From Amaurobius ferox (Eukaryota; Arthropoda; Arachnida; Araneae; Amaurobiidae): 64,000 nt of DNA. The first letter of the stretch is position 1, and the number at the start of each line of letters is the position of its first letter. Position numbers and translations under genes: made by a program. Positions 1 to 10,684 of the stretch are shown here, piece by piece. Below the pieces are notes generated by a model. That model made no database searches. It saw only the letters and a list, made by a program, of their open reading frames with translations, and was not told the origin of the DNA. The stretch spans positions 124,202,149-124,266,148 of the forward strand of contig OX578140.1 of assembly GCA_951213105.1 (NCBI GenBank), in the 5' to 3' direction.

Positions 1-410
1 TTAACGCTCTGTAAATAATGTTATTCATTCTTAGCGCTTTAAATTTGAAATTGCTATTTCCGTAAAACATTTAATATCATTATTTATAATGTTCATTTAA
101 TTTTCGAAAATATATTTGAATAAATGATTGTTTGTCCGTGGTCCATTCAACTCAAAAATCAATAGACTTCTGAGGCGTGTACCTCATTCTGCCCCGAATA
201 TAGGACAGAATGGGGCAAAATGCAATTAATTTTTTTTAATTACTTTTTAATTTTTATTATTTTTGTATCTCATATAAGTTTAAAATATTTAAAAAAAAAT
301 ATTTTTCGTTTTATGATTATTCTTTTTTCATCATTTAAACTTTCAAAATATGCTTGAAATGTTAGATATCCCATTCCACTACTATGTATTTCAAATATTA
401 AGAAGGTATG

Positions 411-414
<4 letters not shown>

Positions 415-459
<45 letters not shown>
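415..459. repeat. (TA)n microsatellite
   Basis: About 45 bp of nearly pure alternating TA. Confidence 0.95.
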
Positions 460-465
<6 letters not shown>

Positions 466-640
466 CTGTTAGATGCTGCATGATAAATGGCATTAAAATT
501 TAAAAAAAAAAAGTTGATATGGATATAAGTCACACGGTAAAAGTTAATATGGGTGACGTTTCGTGTTAGGCCAGATCCACACTTTTGCCTAATTTGGTGA
601 GCAGGTAGTCTTGCATATGACACTTTACGCGTCTTGACTG

Positions 641-700
641 AATGATGTCTAACCGAATGGTGTCTAACCGAATGATGTCTAACCGAATATTGTCTAATGC
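641..700. repeat. 15-bp tandem repeat, four units
   Basis: Four consecutive 15-bp units of the form AATGATGTCTAACCG start at 641, 656, 671 and 686. The last unit is the most diverged. No spacers or flanking genes give it a function. Confidence 0.85.
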
Positions 701-1299
701 AGTTTACGAAGTTTTGTCATTTCATATTCTCCAGAAAATCTAAGGTCACCTAGAAGGCTGCGTTTTTACGAACTCATAGTATCGACTACGGTTCAGAACG
801 GTTCCCGCCAGATGGCGTTCGCTTGCATGGAACGTGAATGAGCGAGTAGAGAAGCGAAGCTTATATACATAGAGTATATAGCCTGCGCTCGGAAATGAAT
901 CTGGCTATAAACTACTTTGATTGGATTCTAACAGTTAGATGTTTAGATGACATTTGGATGATTGTTTTTTATTTTATTGGGTGTGAAATTTAAAATTATA
1001 TTTTAAATATTGACAGCACTTTACTTGTGAAATAAATGTATTTAATTTGATGCATCCTCAGTTTTCTGAGTTAAATATTTTAATACTTTCTGTTTCCTAC
1101 AATATTTGAAATGAAAAGTTAATCTAAATATAAATATATTTAAACCCGCTGGTTTTGCTTAGCGAGAGTTTTAAGGTAAAATTTAACCGATATTCGTAAA
1201 ATCTATAAAAAGGTTAGGTATGATATAAATAATGAAAATGACTATTTGCCAGAATATTGTGAAATAAAAAAAATGTTATGTGGATATAGTATATATATA

Positions 1300-1556
1300 C
1301 AGGGTGATTATGATTAAAGTTCCCGGGTTGAAAATGGTCACAAATAAAAGGCACTGGTCAGAATGATTTGAAATTTTGCGTGAACACTCGTGGAGCAATG
1401 GAATTTTGTTTGGTGAAGAAAAAAACAGTAGTTCAAAAAGTCGCCGCTAGGAGAATAATTGGCGCTTCACTACACTAGAATGCAATACAAAAGTAATAAA
1501 CGTTGATTTACTCATTGGCTAATGACGTAATAAATGTTTTTCAATATGCTGTCCTT
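1300..1556 (+). repeat. left terminal inverted repeat of the mariner-type element
   Basis: It matches the reverse complement of 8189-8442 over about 255 bp with scattered substitutions and a short indel near its inner end. It begins immediately after a TA dinucleotide. Confidence 0.9.
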
Positions 1557-1831
1557 TGAATACTGAATTAAAAGTCGATCTTTCATCATCATATGCATGC
1601 AAGTAATGAAAAAAAAAATTTCATCCATTGAAACAATGTTAAATTCTAAGCAAACGTAAGCCGTATTTTTTTTCACAAAAAGTGGATTTCACTTGTTTTG
1701 CATAATTTCTCTTCAAATACTGCTGCAAATTTGTATAAGACAGTGACGTTGCAATAAACGTTTGCTATAAAAAAGGCAGAGCGGAACTTGTTTCTCATAA
1801 CTTAATGAGAAATCTATATTGTTCTGTCGCA

Positions 1832-2594
1832 ATGACTCTATCATTAAAAGATCGTGCTCTTCTTGTCAAATTGTTTTATGAGAATAACAGCTCTTGTTTA
1901 GTAGTTCTTAGAAAGTTCAGAACGTTGAAAAAGTTAAAATCTGGTTCTCTGTGTGGCAAAAGCTTGCGCAAAATGATTTTAAAATTTGAAGAGACTGACT
2001 CTTTGGACATCAAACCGGGAAGGGGACGGAAAGCAATCGATGGAGAGATAGTGGAAGACGTAGTTACAGCGTCAGAAGAAGAAAGTAACGCTAGTGCATC
2101 TACAAGTGCACGTGGAATTGCCCCATCATTAGGCGTACCCTCCAGTACGGTGCAAAAAATTTTGAAACACATTTTGAAATGTTATCCTTACAAACTGACC
2201 CATGTTCAACAGTTGCTACCTGCGGACAATGTTGCACGTGAAATGTTCGCACTTCAATTTCTGGCTCGGATACAAATGGGCGATGAATGGCCCTGGAAAG
2301 TTTAGTGGACTGACGAAGCACACTTCCATCTCCCCGGAACTGTTAATACGCAAAATTGCAGAATCTGGGCAACCGAAAATCCACAGGAACTACGCTAGGT
2401 GCCTCTTCATTCCCCAAAGTCACTGTGCGGTGCGGATTTACAGCAGCGTTTATTATCGGGCCTTTCTTTTTTGAGGAAGTTGGTCTTCATGGCCCCGTCA
2501 CCTGTTCTGTCAATGGCCATCGATATGAACGTCTTTTGAAAAGTCGAGTTAAACACACACTGCAAGAGCGTCAGTGTATAGATAACACTATTTT
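1832..2594 (+). pseudogene. Tc1/mariner-type transposase, 5' part, disrupted
   Basis: Such transposases bind their TIRs and cut and paste the element using a DDE/D catalytic triad. The frame starts at the ATG at 1832. An N-terminal helix-turn-helix region (SLKDRALLVKLFYENN, then a GRGRK stretch near residues 65-75) resembles arthropod transposases carrying a DUF4817-like domain. An in-frame TAG at 2303-2305 falls just before the catalytic WTDEAHFHL motif, a second TAG occurs near 2396, and a frameshift follows. The frame resumes through KVTVRCGFTAAFIIGPFFFEE and on to IDNTIF, where the copia LTR interrupts it. The remaining part continues at 7880. It is non-functional as read. Confidence 0.88.
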
Positions 2595-3089
2595 TGTTAG
2601 AAATAAATGATCTCCTCGCTGCGAAAGACAGACAAACCCATAAACACTGACTCTCGCCTTTCCGCAGAAGAGGAATGTGTTTACTTCGAGAAATCTGCGC
2701 GCGCATCAAAGAGACTATACCGGTACACTTACGAACTGAAGTTCTGTTCTGTGTTGTGGATGCTGCTTTTGATGTCGCAGCAAAATGCTTGTTTCTTTGT
2801 TTTCCTATGTAATTTTTAAATGCAGAATCTAATTAAATATGTTTTTTCTTCCAATCAAAGGAAATTATTCCCGATATCAAGATGGTAAACAAACACACTA
2901 AAACTGATATTTTTTAAGACTTTAGGAGGAATGAAGTAAAATTGCACTACGCCCTTCAAACAGAAAGGTAAGCCTTTTACCTATTATAATTATGCTGTGG
3001 ATAAAGTAAAATGATATTATAACATTTATTCTCATTGGCGAGTCAGAGTGCCATTACCTATGCACAACCGAGCTCCTATATTTTTATCA
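2595..3089 (+). repeat. copia 5' LTR
   Basis: 495 bp with TG...CA ends, offset by exactly 4790 bp from the 3' LTR and apparently identical to it. It should contain the element's promoter. The short open frames inside it occur in both LTRs and have no recognisable product. Confidence 0.96.
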
Positions 3090-3103
3090 GATTATGAGAC
3101 TGA
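3090..3103 (+). other. copia primer-binding site, elongator tRNA-Met anticodon arm
   Basis: The 14 nt directly after the LTR, GATTATGAGACTGA, are complementary to the anticodon stem-loop region of animal elongator tRNA-Met, which contains TCAGTCTCATAATC. Copia-type elements often prime from an internally cleaved tRNA, the classical case being an initiator tRNA-Met half. Here the match is to the elongator species. The tRNA sequence is from my knowledge of conserved metazoan tRNAs. Confidence 0.75.
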
Positions 3104-3391
3104 AGTTGTTGCCTGTCTCGCTGGAGAAATTGGTACTAACAAAATAAAATAGCAGCATTTTTCATGAACAATAAAATTATTATTTGAAAAAGGGCATAAA
3201 AATAAGTAACCGAAAAGAAAATTGATATACAAATATATCACTATTATTTTTTCGTTCCCCATTGACTTCGTAAAAAACTTCCAAACCGAAAGTGATTTTT
3301 TTTTACGGAATAAGATTAAAAGGAAATATCGCACTGCAAATAAACAAAAAAAAAGGAAAATATTTCTCAAGGAAACTAAAAATAAAATATA

Positions 3392-6300
3392 ATGGCATCT
3401 ATCAAGGAAAGTCACTTGATCGAAAAATTAAACCAGGGTAACTATTCCAATTGGAAGTTTAAAATGGAAATGACATTATTGAACAAAGAATTATCAGAAA
3501 CGATAACAGAAGTGGCTCCGGACCCAATTACCGACGAATGGCAGAAAAAAGATAGAAAAGCCAGAGCGCTCATAAACTTATGTATTGAGGATTCCCAAAT
3601 CGTTCACGTCAAGCATCTCACCTCGGCGCGCGATACATGGAATGCGCTTCGTGCAATACACGAAAGAGCTAATTTATCCAGCAAACTATACCTTTTACGA
3701 AAGTTGTACAGTATAAAGTTAGATGAAAGGGGAAACATGCAACAACATATAACCAAAATTCTGGAAACACTGGATAAACTTAAAGCAATCGGGGAGGAAA
3801 TAAATAATTCGCATATATCAGCACTATTTCTGTGTTCGCTACCCCCCAGTTACGAAACGCTGATAACGGCGTTGGAAGCGCGACCAGAGGATGAACTGAC
3901 ACCGGAATTCATTAGCAGCAAACTGATTGATGAATATAATAGACGTAGGGATCACCAAGAAATGCCGCAAAATATGGCAAAGGCTTTTCACGCGAATAAA
4001 AAATTCTCTAACACCTACAGCTACAGAATGGATAACAAATACTGCTCACATTGCAAAATGACGAACCACAACAAATCTGAATGTTGGCGTCTAAAGAATA
4101 AGACCAACGAGCCCGGCAGATATAAAGATTATAAAAATAAATTCAGACACAACTCATCACAGTTAGTGTATGAGGGAAACGACAGACCGGCCGTGAAATC
4201 ACGAACACAAGAAAGATATTCAGACACTGTAGATAAAGTAGGATCGAAATTTAGAGACTTAGCGCTCATAACTAATCAAACTGAAGAAGACAGTTGGATC
4301 GTTGATAGTGGTTCCTCATCCCACATAACAAATAATGAGAATTTATTCACTAAAATAAATAATGAAAACAAATCTGAAGTTATTGTTGCTAACGGTAAAA
4401 CCTTAACCGCCTATGGGTCAGGCGAAGTAAAAATAAAAAGTCGAGCCTCGGATGGAGAGATAAGACAAGTAACACTACAGGAAGTACTATTTGTGCCAGA
4501 ACTGAAAGCTAATTTATTTTCCGTACGAAAAGCAACACAACGTGGATGCAAAGTAACTTTTACTAAAGACAACTGTCAGTTAACTTACAATGATGAAGTA
4601 TTCTTAGAAGGAAAAATAAAAAATAACCTATATGAGCTAGACCTGCTCACACCACAAAACAAAAATGTTACATATATGGTAAATAACTGTAACAACCCCA
4701 ATTGTGTTACATTATGGCACAGAAGAATGGGTCACAAAAACTTCGGCTCTATAAAGGAAATTAAATCGAAACAGTTAGCCGAAGGCATAAACATCAACGA
4801 ATGTAAACATGAACTAAATTGCAAAACTTGCATAAAATCAAAACTCACCGACATGCCATACCCCAAATCTACTCAAAACAGGGGGACTCATATTCTACAA
4901 CTTGTGCACAGCGACGTATGCGGACCAATGCAAACTCCCACTATAGGAGGAAAATCATACGTGCTCACATTTATTGATGATTTCTCCAGGTACACAATGA
5001 CCTATCTCTTATCAAAAAAGAGTGAAGTTTTATGTAAACTGAAGGAATACATCGCTTTTACGACAAACAAATTCGGAAAAAAACCAGAAATACTGAGAAG
5101 CGATAATGGCGGCGAATACGTCAGTAAAGAATACGAGGAATATCTAAGTGACAACGGCATACATCACCAGTTGACCGTGCCACACTGTCCATCCCAAAAT
5201 GGCGTAGCGGAAAGAAAAAACAGGTCACTAATCGAGATGACACGAGCTATGTTGTCAGAAGCAAATTTAGGCAAAAAATTTTGGGGAGAGGCTATAAACA
5301 CTGCCAATTACTTACAAAATAGACTTCCCACAAAGGCCAATACAAAAACACCCTACGAAATGTGGACTGGTATGAAACCAAATCTTCGTCATTTAAGAGT
5401 CTTTGGCTGTAAAGCATATTCCTACATCCATAAAAGCAAACGAGGAAAATTAGATGAAAAAGCCCAAGAAGGGATTTTTGTCGGATACGACGACAGATCA
5501 AAAGCTTACAGAATATATACAGAAGGAAAAAACATAACACTTGCTAGAACAGTTAAATTCCTCGAAAAATCAATGCAAATTTCAGAATTAAGCTCAAAGG
5601 AATTATTCGAAGGAACAGATAGTGAAGTCGAAAAAACTAATGCTCAAACAGATGAAAAACCCGAAGAGAGTGAGATTGAGTTTGAGGCACCGTCAGATGA
5701 TGAACAAATAAATTCTGATAACATAACCGCCAATCAACCTCGCAGATCCGAGAGATCGAACAAGGGAGTACCGCCCGATCGACTCATCTACTTAGCGCAA
5801 CAAGCTAACACCGTCGAACCCAGAGACTATAATGAGGTACTAAAAATTAAGAGCCCACAAGAGAAACAAAATTGGCTAAACGCTATGGAAGAAGAAATGC
5901 AATCTTTGCAAGAAAATAACACATTCACATTAATGGACCCCCCGCACGAAAGAAAAATAGTAGGTTCAAAATGGACATATAAAATTAAACACGACTCTCA
6001 GGGAAAAATAGCTAAATACAAAGCTAGACTGGTAGCAAAAGGATTTTCACAAAAATACGGTGAAGATTATTACGAAACCTTCGCACCAGTGGTCTCACAC
6101 AGCACAATTAGAGCATTCCTGGCAGGAGCAGAATTTAGAAAACATAACGTACAACACATTGATATTAAAACTGCTTTCTTACACGGGGATTTAGACGAAA
6201 CAGTTTACATACAACAGCCAGATGGCTACATCTCCCCGGGTAACGAAAACAAAGTATGGAAATTAAATAAAGCTATATATGGGTTGAAACAGGCCGCAAG

Positions 6301-7357
6301 AGCCTGGCATCTAAAAATAGGTGACTCTCTAAAACAACTAAAATTCGTGCAGAGTACTACTGATCCATGTCTATTCAAAAAGGGAAAAGGAAGAGAAACT
6401 ATCTATATAATCGTATATGTGGATGATATTCTAATATCAGGATCAGAAGAACAAATCTACAAAACAACGAAAGAATTGGGCAGACAATATGAATTAAAAA
6501 ATTTGGGTGAAGTTAATTATTACCTTGGAATTAGCATAAGGAAAAACCATGATGGAGATTATCTATTAAATCAAAAAAATAAGATTGAAGAAATTGTAAA
6601 TACATTTAATTTGCAAGATTCAAAACCCTATAGTACACCAATGGAAACTGGATATTTGAGAAATGAAACAGAAGAAAACCTGCTTCCTAATAACACTAAA
6701 TATCGCCAAGCTATTGGAGCTCTTCTATATATTGCCACGGTCACAAGACCAGACATCACAGCCGCAATAAACATTTTAAGTCGGAGAAATGAGAAACCAC
6801 GTCAAATGGATTGGAACGCAGTAAAGCGTCTAATAAGTTATCTAAATCATACAAAGGATCTAAATTTGGTAATAAAATCAACGACAAAACCAATTCTTAC
6901 AACATACGCTGATGCCGACTGGGCAAGCGATAAAACGGATCGGAAATCCACGAGTGGTAATCTTTTCCTAATTGATGATTCTCCTATACACTGGTTAAGC
7001 AAAAAACAATCATGTGTTGCGCTTTCCTCAGCAGAGGCGGAATATATATCCGCTGCTAACGCAGTTCAAGAAGTACTGTGGTTAATCAACCTACTCAAAG
7101 ATCTCGATATGTTTCAACAGCTCCCGATTACTATTTTCGAAGATAACCAATCATGTATAAAAATGATTGAATCACCGAAGTACATATCAAGAACCAAACA
7201 TATTGACATCAGATTCCACGCCATAAGAGATTTTCAGGAATCGGGTGTAATCCAGTTGAGTTATCTTCCAACTAAGCTAATGACAGCGGACATGATGACA
7301 AAACCACTGCCAAAGCCTGAATTTCTGAAGCACAGATCCAAACTGCTACAGCCGTGA
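3392..7357 (+). CDS. copia gag-pol polyprotein (Gag, protease, integrase, RT, RNase H), 1321 aa
   Basis: This single uninterrupted frame carries all functions of a Ty1/copia element in the canonical order. Gag (about residues 1-260) includes a UBN2-like region and a CCHC zinc knuckle at C218, C221, H226, C231. The aspartic protease has D305-S-G. Integrase follows with its HHCC zinc site (H443, H448, C477, C480) and catalytic D508, D571 and E607; the D571-E607 spacing of 35 residues is the DD35E pattern. The reverse transcriptase (about 845-1090) has D924 and the Y1009-VDD box. RNase H (about 1170-1300) has D1174, the SSAEAEY motif near 1212-1218 and D1251. The ATG at 3392 lies about 290 nt after the primer site, and the stop lies just before the polypurine tract. 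Length and domain order are typical, and every catalytic residue I checked is present, so the protein is likely functional. No slippage site separates Gag and Pol. Confidence 0.97.
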   Translation: MASIKESHLIEKLNQGNYSNWKFKMEMTLLNKELSETITEVAPDPITDEWQKKDRKARALINLCIEDSQIVHVKHLTSARDTWNALRAIHERANLSSKLYLLRKLYSIKLDERGNMQQHITKILETLDKLKAIGEEINNSHISALFLCSLPPSYETLITALEARPEDELTPEFISSKLIDEYNRRRDHQEMPQNMAKAFHANKKFSNTYSYRMDNKYCSHCKMTNHNKSECWRLKNKTNEPGRYKDYKNKFRHNSSQLVYEGNDRPAVKSRTQERYSDTVDKVGSKFRDLALITNQTEEDSWIVDSGSSSHITNNENLFTKINNENKSEVIVANGKTLTAYGSGEVKIKSRASDGEIRQVTLQEVLFVPELKANLFSVRKATQRGCKVTFTKDNCQLTYNDEVFLEGKIKNNLYELDLLTPQNKNVTYMVNNCNNPNCVTLWHRRMGHKNFGSIKEIKSKQLAEGININECKHELNCKTCIKSKLTDMPYPKSTQNRGTHILQLVHSDVCGPMQTPTIGGKSYVLTFIDDFSRYTMTYLLSKKSEVLCKLKEYIAFTTNKFGKKPEILRSDNGGEYVSKEYEEYLSDNGIHHQLTVPHCPSQNGVAERKNRSLIEMTRAMLSEANLGKKFWGEAINTANYLQNRLPTKANTKTPYEMWTGMKPNLRHLRVFGCKAYSYIHKSKRGKLDEKAQEGIFVGYDDRSKAYRIYTEGKNITLARTVKFLEKSMQISELSSKELFEGTDSEVEKTNAQTDEKPEESEIEFEAPSDDEQINSDNITANQPRRSERSNKGVPPDRLIYLAQQANTVEPRDYNEVLKIKSPQEKQNWLNAMEEEMQSLQENNTFTLMDPPHERKIVGSKWTYKIKHDSQGKIAKYKARLVAKGFSQKYGEDYYETFAPVVSHSTIRAFLAGAEFRKHNVQHIDIKTAFLHGDLDETVYIQQPDGYISPGNENKVWKLNKAIYGLKQAARAWHLKIGDSLKQLKFVQSTTDPCLFKKGKGRETIYIIVYVDDILISGSEEQIYKTTKELGRQYELKNLGEVNYYLGISIRKNHDGDYLLNQKNKIEEIVNTFNLQDSKPYSTPMETGYLRNETEENLLPNNTKYRQAIGALLYIATVTRPDITAAINILSRRNEKPRQMDWNAVKRLISYLNHTKDLNLVIKSTTKPILTTYADADWASDKTDRKSTSGNLFLIDDSPIHWLSKKQSCVALSSAEAEYISAANAVQEVLWLINLLKDLDMFQQLPITIFEDNQSCIKMIESPKYISRTKHIDIRFHAIRDFQESGVIQLSYLPTKLMTADMMTKPLPKPEFLKHRSKLLQP

Positions 7358-7375
7358 TATGCAACTCCAGAGATC

Positions 7376-7384
7376 AAGGGGGAC
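7376..7384 (+). other. copia polypurine tract
   Basis: AAGGGGGAC lies immediately upstream of the 3' LTR start at 7385, the expected plus-strand primer position. Confidence 0.8.
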
Positions 7385-7879
7385 TGTTAGAAATAAATGA
7401 TCTCCTCGCTGCGAAAGACAGACAAACCCATAAACACTGACTCTCGCCTTTCCGCAGAAGAGGAATGTGTTTACTTCGAGAAATCTGCGCGCGCATCAAA
7501 GAGACTATACCGGTACACTTACGAACTGAAGTTCTGTTCTGTGTTGTGGATGCTGCTTTTGATGTCGCAGCAAAATGCTTGTTTCTTTGTTTTCCTATGT
7601 AATTTTTAAATGCAGAATCTAATTAAATATGTTTTTTCTTCCAATCAAAGGAAATTATTCCCGATATCAAGATGGTAAACAAACACACTAAAACTGATAT
7701 TTTTTAAGACTTTAGGAGGAATGAAGTAAAATTGCACTACGCCCTTCAAACAGAAAGGTAAGCCTTTTACCTATTATAATTATGCTGTGGATAAAGTAAA
7801 ATGATATTATAACATTTATTCTCATTGGCGAGTCAGAGTGCCATTACCTATGCACAACCGAGCTCCTATATTTTTATCA
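7385..7879 (+). repeat. copia 3' LTR
   Basis: 495 bp, apparently identical to 2595-3089, and followed by the second copy of the ATTTT target duplication. Confidence 0.96.
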
Positions 7880-8223
7880 ATTTTCATACAGGATGAGGCT
7901 CCACCACGTATCGCAAAAGCAGCGAAGCGGCTACTTCGCAATCATTTCGGGGATGACAGAATCATCAGCCGCCATTTTCCTGTAAGATGGCCAGCACGTT
8001 TCCCTGATCTCAACCATGTGATATTTGGCTTTGGGGGCATCTGAAGAATGTGGTGTTTAATGGACACATTACCAATTTAGCGGAACTTAAACCTAGCATC
8101 ACGCATCACATCCACAACATCTCTACAGAAACACTCAAATCTGTTGTTGAACACGCTATTTTGCGCTTTCAGCTTGCTTCAGAATGCGAAGGACAGCATG
8201 TTGAACATTTATTACGTCATTAG
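7880..8223 (+). pseudogene. Tc1/mariner-type transposase, 3' part, disrupted
   Basis: This continues the transposase split at 2594. It reads through QDEAPP (second catalytic Asp), then NHFGDDRIISRHFP and a degraded form of the usual PxSPDLNPCDFxLWG block. A frameshift just before 8040 is followed by KNVVF in another frame, and a C-terminal region ending in VEHLLRH runs to the TAG at 8221-8223. The stop lies inside the right TIR. Some family residues in the third catalytic block are lost. It is inactive in this copy. Confidence 0.88.
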
Positions 8224-8442
8224 CCAATGAGTAAGTCAACGTTTATTATTTTTGTATTGCATTCTAGTGTAGTAAACCACCAATTATTCTCCTTGCGGCG
8301 ACTTTTTGAACTATTGTTTTTCTCTTCACCAAACAAAATTCCATTGCTCCACGAGTGTTCACGCAAAATTCCAAATCATTCTGACCAATGCTTTGTATTT
8401 GAGACCATTTTCAAACCGGGAACTTTAATTATAATCACTCTG
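8189..8442 (-). repeat. right terminal inverted repeat of the mariner-type element
   Basis: Reverse-complement match to 1300-1556, ending in ...CACTCTG directly before TA. It overlaps the transposase C-terminus and stop codon. Confidence 0.9.
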
Positions 8443-8450
8443 TATATAAA

Positions 8451-8882
8451 TGTGGGATTGCGGCAACCAGGATGGTAGAGGACGTCATTAAAGGACAGCG
8501 CAATATACAGACGAGAGACTATATAAAGGAGTCTGCGCTAGACAGACGAGAAGAAAAGAGGGAAGGAAGAAAGGAGCGAGAAGTTTATCACGGAGGTCAA
8601 TCAGATGAGCAAGAGGTTGGAAGCGAAAGTTCACTCAGAAGAGATGCTTAGTCGCTTAGACGCTATTGATTGCTTAGACGAAAGCGAGACGGAGACGAGA
8701 GTGAGACGGCAAGGAAGAAGTACAGACGTGGAAAAAGAGCATGCAAAGACGATTGCCTGTGAAGTTCGATATCTTCAACTTGTAAATAGATGTAAATAGC
8801 TTAACCAGTATGTATAACCGAATGTCTTAAATAAAGGTACGTGGTTGTGCAGAGTGGAGTCGTCTTTTGTCAACAACCCACA
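8451..8882 (+). repeat. probable solo LTR
   Basis: 432 bp starting TGTGGG and ending CCCACA, a TG...CA end structure with a 6-bp terminal inverted repeat. It holds a TATATAAA box at 8520-8527 and an AATAAA poly(A) signal at 8830-8835 in the order expected for an LTR promoter and R region. It is richer in G than its surroundings. No target duplication is evident (TAAA before, CAATG after) and no partner LTR is in the window, so it may be a fragment or a recombined end. It begins only eight bases after the mariner TIR. Confidence 0.5.
8520..8527 (+). promoter_or_regulatory. TATA box in the probable solo LTR
   Basis: TATATAAA, about 70 bp into the putative LTR and about 310 bp upstream of its AATAAA signal. 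Confidence 0.45.
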
Positions 8883-10684
8883 CAATGCCGAAAAAAGAAA
8901 TGTAAAGCACTGGCTTAATTTTGAAAATTAATTAGACTAGACTCTTCTTCGGGTCTGAGCATCTAACTAAAATTAACCCAAACACATGCTATGTACACAC
9001 ACATATATATATATATATACATACGCCGCTCTGTCTGCCAGGGAAATCATTTTGCTTTTTTTTATCTCTGAGGAAACGTGTAGTAGCAGAGTATGCCAGG
9101 CTGTCGCCAACCGAGGCAGTTCCAGCAGACAGACGACGATAGATAAAAATTATTTTTTATTTAGTGCATGTTATTAAAACCGTGTGTATCTTAAAAAGTT
9201 TTTGCGTACATACATTTTATTCAATTTGAAAATTTTAAATCAAATATATCTTGAAGTTTTATAAAGAAAAGTTTTATAAAGAAAATAAGTATTTACCTCC
9301 TACCAAAACACACGAAACGAACCTGCATTCATGAAAATCCGTTTAGTAGTTAAGACTGTAAGTCAGTCAACATTGAAGTAAAAAAACAAAAGTTGGAACT
9401 GCAATCGTAAACAGAGTTCTTTGAAGATTATTTTTGTCGGATGATATCGCACCAGTAGTATTTTTTTTGTCTCAGATTTATGAGCGTAAAATAAATAAAA
9501 TATTTAGCAATCTTGGAAGCTGAGTTACAGACCCATGAAAATTGATGTTTGCCACGTCAAATATAATATACATTTGTTAGGTATGGACTCAGACCTTAGA
9601 GGAGAGATACTTCTTATTCTGCTCTAAGTCTCAGACCTGACGACTTTTCAGGATTCACGTTTTTAGCAAAGTTGTCATGCTCCTAAAATTTGGTTATATA
9701 TAGCGAACGTCATATATTGGACGCGTCAAATTTTTTGCTATATACTGCAAAGTATATTTTCATAGTATTGTACAGCCCTAATATGTATCCACATAAAACT
9801 TCCAATACTTCTTTAAATAAAGCAGGGCATATGAAAATTAGGTCAAACCTAAGGTTGTCATCTGATTTTCATATGCATTCCTTAAGGAAGTATTGAAAGT
9901 TTTATTCTCTCAAGCAGCAGTTTTATTTATTGCGATGGTACAGCATATTATTTTCAATGATAAATAATATTCATTCCATTAAAAATTTACAGAAGAACTT
10001 GTCGAAGACATTTCCTATTTCATTTTTGAGGGGGAATTTCTGCGAATCTTTTCACATCCGTAGATGCAAACGGATAATCCTGACCTGTCAGAAGCAGACT
10101 TCTTGCTAGCTTTCAACGTGTCACGGACGAATAGAAATGAATTGCTATGCACGGTTGTGCAACTGGTCAATTTTGGAGTTTTAATATGAATTCCATGTAC
10201 AGCTTGTAAAGGAATGTTTATTCCTTGAAAGGAACTTGTTTATGAAAAGTCCAGACAACATAATCGTTTGGCTTTAATTTTAGCATATAATAGAATTTTA
10301 ATAAATATTTATGATGAAAAGCTTTAATTCAAACTTCGGGGAGAATCCAAAACTATATTAAATCCCAAAAAGCATTCTTAACACCAATGGAAATATATGC
10401 ATATGTCAGTAGTATGCGATAATATCATTAACTATTCAAAATATATGGTTTGAAATTGAATGTGTATTAAAATTGATCATTTATGCATTGTGCCTGTTAG
10501 GTAAGGGTTTCACCATTTTGCTTACAGAAGACGTTAAGAACATTTTAAACACAAATTAATAAAACAGTTGGCAAGCAATAAATGAAACATCCAGAATCCA
10601 AAAAATAAGTTTGGCATTTTTATGGTGTTTTATTGCACATTTTGCAAATAAATTTATCAAGAAACCCCATAAATTAAAAAAAAA
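8883..10684. other. AT-rich DNA without a recognisable gene
   Basis: A short TA tract lies at about 9003-9019, and a slightly GC-richer patch at 9020-9140 contains CTGTCTGCC and CAGACAGACG. Short open frames here are not homologous to anything I recognise. Confidence 0.5.

Larger units (their letters stand above)
1..1297. other. AT-rich DNA without a recognisable gene
   Basis: No open frame with recognisable homology is visible. The stretch holds a (TA)n tract and a short 15-bp tandem array (listed separately). A small dyad of CATTCTG and CAGAATG arms lies near 183-217. It probably consists of old repeat remnants flanking the mariner-type element. Confidence 0.6.
2595..7879 (+). mobile_element. 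complete Ty1/copia LTR retrotransposon
   Basis: The element is 5285 bp with LTRs at 2595-3089 and 7385-7879, both starting TGTTAG and ending TATCA. I compared the two LTRs base by base by eye and found no difference. A 5-bp target duplication ATTTT flanks it (2590-2594 and 7880-7884). Removing the element and one ATTTT rejoins the mariner-type transposase frame at its second catalytic Asp region (I-F-I-Q-D-E-A-P-P). Primer site, polypurine tract and a full gag-pol frame are all present, so it is structurally complete. LTR identity implies a very recent insertion. Confidence 0.97.
1300..8442 (+). mobile_element. Tc1/mariner-type DNA transposon with long TIRs, split by a copia insertion
   Basis: The element starts CAGGGTGATTAT and ends in the complementary ATAATCACTCTG, flanked by TA on both sides (1298-1299 and 8443-8444), as expected of the IS630/Tc1/mariner superfamily. 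The two ends are unusually long inverted repeats of about 255 bp. Removing the nested copia and its 5-bp duplication leaves about 1.85 kb, a normal size for a one-gene element. The transposase between the TIRs is broken by stops and frameshifts, so this copy is dead. The nested copia gives a relative age: the DNA transposon inserted first. Confidence 0.9.

Noticed and set aside
2607..2819. 70-codon frame present in both copia LTRs
   Set aside because: Its duplication follows from the identical LTRs. No recognisable product, and LTRs are normally non-coding.
3092..3415. 107-codon minus-strand frame before the copia gene
   Set aside because: It lies antisense in the copia leader, is leucine/phenylalanine-rich from AT bias and has no family features.
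5292..5540. Minus-strand frame inside the copia pol
   Set aside because: Shadow of the real coding frame.
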